Source: Rapana venosa
Lineage: Eukaryota > Mollusca > Gastropoda > Neogastropoda > Muricidae
Direction: 5' to 3'
Assembly (NCBI GenBank): GCA_028751875.1
Contig: CM054144.1
Coordinates: 19,212,866 to 19,276,865, forward strand
DNA: 64,000 nt
In this document: positions 60,285 through 64,000 of the stretch, piece after piece
Position numbering within the stretch: position 1 is the stretch's first letter
How the letters are laid out: each line of letters starts with the position of its first letter
Position numbers and translations under genes: made by a program
Notes under the pieces: generated by a model
Databases searched by the model: none
What the model saw: only the letters and a program-made list of their open reading frames with translations
What the model was told of the DNA's origin: nothing

Positions 60285-61480
60285 ACAAGATAGGAAGACA
60301 GACGGCAGTTCAGACCATTAAGCAAGGTGGTCTAAATATACCTGATATACGGAATTATATATATGCTTTGAAGCTTTCATGGGTAAGAAAAGTTAGAAAA
60401 TCTAATCACAAGTGGGTCAGTATTGCAGAAATACAATACCCATTTCTTAAGACTCTAGACTACTATGGTCCATCAATAACACACAAGCACGTGAAGGTTA
60501 ATCCTTTTTGGACCCATGTTTTTAGAGCTTATAGATTTTTCTGTACTTGCATCACTCCGCAAAATGAAAATGAATTTCTTGCAGAACCTATTTTGTATAA
60601 TGAAAACATTACTATAGGAAATAAAGTTGATAAAAATATGTTAGCAGAAAAGGGGATATATCTAATAAAACATCTTGTCAAGAAAAAATGGTGAGTTTTT
60701 TAACTATGAAATTTTTTCTAAAGCAAATGATTATTGTATTGACTTTGTAACTTTCAATGGGCTAATCTTATCAATCAAACACTTTGCAAAAAAAGCAGAA
60801 GTCAAAATAGGTGACAATGTAAATTGTTGTACAGACACAACGCAAGCAATACAGACAATAGATAGTGTACACCGGGGCTCAAAACTGTACTATGAAAACT
60901 TGATGTCAAACAAGACAGAACCCAAATGCTGTAAAAAATGGACACAGAAACTTAATGAGGAAATCAACTGGAAAATGGTATTTAAAAAAATGCACAAGAT
61001 TAAAGACATCAAATTACAATGGTTACAGATAAAACTTGTCCACAGAATTGTGGTTACTAATGTTGTTCTGTGCGCAATGGGTGTAACGAATACAACAAAT
61101 TGTCCTCTGTGCAATATCACAAAAGATTCAATCGAACATTCTTTTTGGGACTATAAACAAGCAAGAATTATATGGACAAATTTAGAAAAAAGTAATCACT
61201 GACATGTGATACGATCGAATGTGAAAATTTACGTAGATTGTTACTTTTTGGAGTGGATGAGTTGCATGAAAACTGCTGCTATTTTGGATTTTCCTTATGA
61301 TCCTTGCCAACTTGTTATATTTACAGATGCAGAATGAAATTCATTTACCAGTCTGGAAAGTTTTTCTTTAAAACAGCTGAATACAGGTACCCAATCGAAA
61401 TATATAACGCAACAATTGCAACCCCACTGAGTCAGTTCACTAATGAATGGAGGTCCTATCGAACTTGTTGATGAACAGAT
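60285..61480 (+). mobile_element. non-LTR retrotransposon C-terminal remnant (Tx1/L1-like)
   Basis: The plus strand encodes the region after the RT of an L1/Tx1-type ORF2: GGLNIPDIRNYIYALKLSW (about 60330), NPFWTHVFRAY, then after a frame change near 60690 INWKMVFKKMHKIKD, LQWLQIKLVHRIV (near 61020) and the zinc-knuckle-like CPLCNITKDSIEHSFWDY (near 61100). This pattern is that of the zf-RVT domain. The terminal cysteine expected after FW(E/D) is Tyr here. Weaker tail similarity continues to about 61480 in broken frames. The catalytic RT core is missing. Apparent starts inside it are not true starts. A dead 5'-truncated copy, different from the other LINEs in the window. Confidence 0.8.
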
Positions 61481-61730
61481 TAGATTTATATACTGAGACA
61501 GGTGTTCTGAACCATATGGTTTTGCTGAATAGCAACCATGTGATAACAGAACCAGATGGAATTGTGCTTGCATGTATTTACTCTCAAGGCCATGCTGGTC
61601 ATACATTGGGTATTACATGAACCCTGGCCAAGTGCTCATTCCTCATGGAATGAAAGAGTGCAAATTGTAAAGGTTTACAGAATTGACAGAGGCGTACAAA
61701 TATTATTTTTCTCACGGATGGATGAAAAAA
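61481..61730. other. possible LINE 3' region, unassigned
   Basis: May be the 3' UTR of the element to the left. No motif decides this. Confidence 0.35.
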
Positions 61731-61860
61731 CGTGTGTGTGTGTTGTGTGTGAGTGTGATGTGTGTGTGTGTGTGTGTGGGTGTGTGTGTGTGTGTGGGTG
61801 TGTGTGTGTGTGGGTGTTGTTGTACGTGCGTGCGTGGTGCGTGCGTGCATGTGTGTGTGT
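61731..61860. repeat. (TG)n microsatellite
   Basis: TG units with GGTG, TGCG and TTGT variants. Confidence 0.95.
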
Positions 61861-62054
61861 GCTTTGGTGAATAAGTTACTTGAAAAGCAGTTGCGTTAAT
61901 CATTGTTATGAAAAAGAATTGTATTTGGTATGTTTTAGTTTATTTGTTTATTAATTCTTTCTTTTAGAAACATTTTGTTTGTAATTATTTGGTAAATGCA
62001 AACGGTAAATTAAAAAAAGTTAATGAAAAAACAACTTATCAGCTGAAGAATGTT

Positions 62055-62455
62055 GTAGCTTGTCCACTAGTTACACAGTTTAAATTTTTTAGCTTAAGGT
62101 GTTGTTTATGGGTCAATAACTGCATGAGGCTAGATGTTTTATATTGTCAATAACTATGCCAGCTTCGGGACGTTTCGTAGATGTTTTGTCTGTGAAACGC
62201 TACACAGTTTACGCTTTTAGCTCAAGGATATTTCAATTTGTCACTCGTTATACATATTTAGCATTTTTAACTCGTGTATTCAGTTATGTCATTACTTTAC
62301 ACAGTGTCGATGTTTTAGCTTCAGATGTTTTAATCTGTCATAACTTACATAGCTTATATCTGTTAGTCTATTATTTTATAATCTGTCAACAGTTACACAG
62401 TTTATATCTTTAAGCTTTTAATGTTTAAATTGTCAATAGTTACACCTTTTAGATT
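62055..62455. repeat. ~48-bp diverged minisatellite
   Basis: Six to eight units of 47-50 bp, each beginning TTACACAGTTTA or a variant, then a TTTAGCTTNAGATGTTTTAA-like middle and TTTGTCAATA(A/G) at the end. Divergence between units is high, so this is an old array. Confidence 0.8.
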
Positions 62456-63575
62456 TAAAAAAAATACCTTTGTATTAAAATCTTAGTCCATTTCGAGTAT
62501 TAAAACCGATTGAAAACATAATCCGTTGGCAGCCTTCAGTCTCGGAAGACTATTGTGATGAGCTTTTGGTGTTAATTCAGGAACGGCTGTCGGTTGTGGA
62601 AAAAAATGAGAACGAACAAAAGTAACCATTTCTCAGAAGCAATAATGGAAACATTCCTGACAACTCCAAGATTCAATGTAAAAACATTGTCAAAAAATTG
62701 TTTATTCAGAGAAACTGTTAGAACTTATCGATATCTCCATGAACATCATGCATGCTTACTATACACAGCAGGTGGTAAAAATCAAAAGTAAGCGCAAATT
62801 TTTTTTTCCTCACACGAGTTTTGTCAACCTCTTGCATACAACAATTTAAAAACATATGCTTGCTTTGTTCAGAGCAGGAAAAAAAAGCGAAAAAATCCAA
62901 TCAGTTTTCCTTTAAGTCTGGAATACGCTGTCGATGAGGAGAGTACTGAACAGTCATCATGCACAAATTCCTCATCCTGTGTGTACTTTCAATTCATAAA
63001 TAATTTCCTGCTGGGGATGCTTATGTCACAGTGTGTAAAATATTTGGGTGATCCCCCGGGTGTTAAGCAGGGGGAACAAACAAAACCTAGACCATTCATG
63101 CATCAAGGAGTCTATTCAGAGAGGGGATCGGAAATCTGGTTGCGTACCCACCTGGTATAGAACATTTTTATGTTACGCAAGTTTGACTGGTGAGATACAT
63201 TCATGAAATAATTTTGGGTTTCAAGTCGTTTACCAAAAGCAAATAATAAACTAAGTTATAAAGTAAGAGAAGCTCTGTAGGCTTAACCTGATGACTTACA
63301 CCAGCAGGTGTCCTGTTAATGCTTGTTTGAGACAATAAATTTCTCCTGCCTTACACACTGCCCTGCCACTACACCCGGCCCTTGGCCCAGCTTGCCAGAC
63401 AGGCCCAGGGAAAGTGAACAAGTGTTTACCCTCTGCATTTACTAAAGCATTTCCTTTTTTTTCATAATTATCCCGTAAAAATGACAAACCTTCTGTTATG
63501 GGACACGTTAGCTGTTCTCAACCAAGCACTTTAAAGACCGTACTTGGGGTTGTTGTCTAGCAGAAAATAAAGCAT
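62456..63575. other. AT-rich non-coding stretch
   Basis: No gene recognised. CCTTCAGTCTCGGAAGACTA (62534) is a palindrome-containing phrase that may belong to an unidentified repeat. 63300-63470 is more GC-rich. Confidence 0.45.
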
Positions 63576-63765
63576 ATGCGAGAGGAAAAAAAAAAAAATA
63601 AGAAAAAAAGAAACAAAAACGAATAAACTAAAAGAAAAAAAAAATAAGAAAAAAAAAAAAACAAATGAAAAATAAAAAAAAGAAAGAAAACAAAAAAAAA
63701 AAGAAAAAGAATAATAATAAAAAAACGAAAAGAAAGAAGGAAATAAAAAAAAAAGAAGAGGAACC
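63576..63765. repeat. A-rich purine tract
   Basis: AAAAG, AAAT and AAAC units over about 190 bp. Confidence 0.85.
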
Positions 63766-63916
63766 TAACCTTACTAGAAGATGTAGAGAAGGCACAGCAG
63801 CTTGTGTTCGGGGGTTCTTTAAGTGTAGAAAAGGACATCTGGTCGACCACGCGGCCAGACGCAGACATAACACTTTTAGCCAATCAGCTGCCGCATACGT
63901 AGCATTGCGCTTGGGT

Positions 63917-63957
63917 TGTGTATGTGTGTGTGTGTGTGTGTGGGGGGGGGGGGGGGT
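63917..63957. repeat. (TG)n-G tract
   Basis: Short TG array followed by about 16 G. Confidence 0.9.
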
Positions 63958-64000
63958 AATGGGGGTACACCTGGGTGTGTATTTTCGACCGCATTAATAA

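Noticed and set aside
61530..61720. Possible exon with Trp- and His-containing peptide near the LINE tail
   Set aside because: Short, no flanking splice pattern I can support, and more likely the 3' part of the LINE.

Overview
The window looks like nuclear DNA of an animal, most likely a marine mollusc (probably a gastropod). The evidence is an extreme density of microsatellites, several tRNA-derived SINE families, decayed non-LTR retrotransposons of at least three lineages, and no compact coding. I see no host protein-coding gene, rRNA, functional tRNA, operon or CRISPR array. Most long open frames are translations of simple repeats such as (CT)n, (AC)n, (TTC)n and (TGTCC)n. The species guess rests on SINE and LINE types recalled from molluscan genomes and is an inference.

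Layout. 1-17 kb: short, unique-looking AT-rich stretches between AC, TC, AT and GAG microsatellites. This part holds two SINE copies (225-628 and 6793-7142), a family of degenerate TC-microsatellite-linked repeats, a homogeneous 34-bp minisatellite (10371-10640) and a 3'-end LINE fragment with an (ATGAG)n tail (10890-11490). 17-19.3 kb: two SINEs with recognisable Pol III B boxes and a 17-bp minisatellite. 19.4-34.3 kb: a tandem array of one complex unit (about 2.87 kb, up to 3.3 kb). It has an old diverged copy, three close copies and a partial fourth. Units carry a polypyrimidine tract upstream of a polypurine GAA tract, and three of them carry a conserved hairpin. 35.1-37.0 kb: a dead LINE reverse transcriptase followed directly by a SINE. 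37.3-38.1 kb: a pentanucleotide satellite. 39.0-40.6 kb: a SINE nested in a SINE, then a third copy cut by a 500-N gap.

42.5-59.4 kb is very unusual: homopolymer runs of four or more bases are everywhere. Known elements can still be read through it (an endonuclease-plus-RT LINE at 43780-46590, SINEs at 46895 and 58778), but with bases apparently replaced by copies of their neighbours. I read this as badly degraded consensus sequence rather than biology. 59.4-64 kb returns to normal AT-rich sequence with a third LINE type (60285-61480) lying inside a diverged ~48-bp minisatellite.

No genes work together here. The functional parts, if any, are mobile elements: SINEs with internal Pol III promoters that would depend on LINE machinery in trans. 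Every LINE copy seen is truncated, frameshifted or corrupted. The best candidates for something undescribed are the tandem unit array with its fold-back TTC/GAA tracts and conserved hairpin, and the sharing of one central domain between two SINE families with different tRNA heads.
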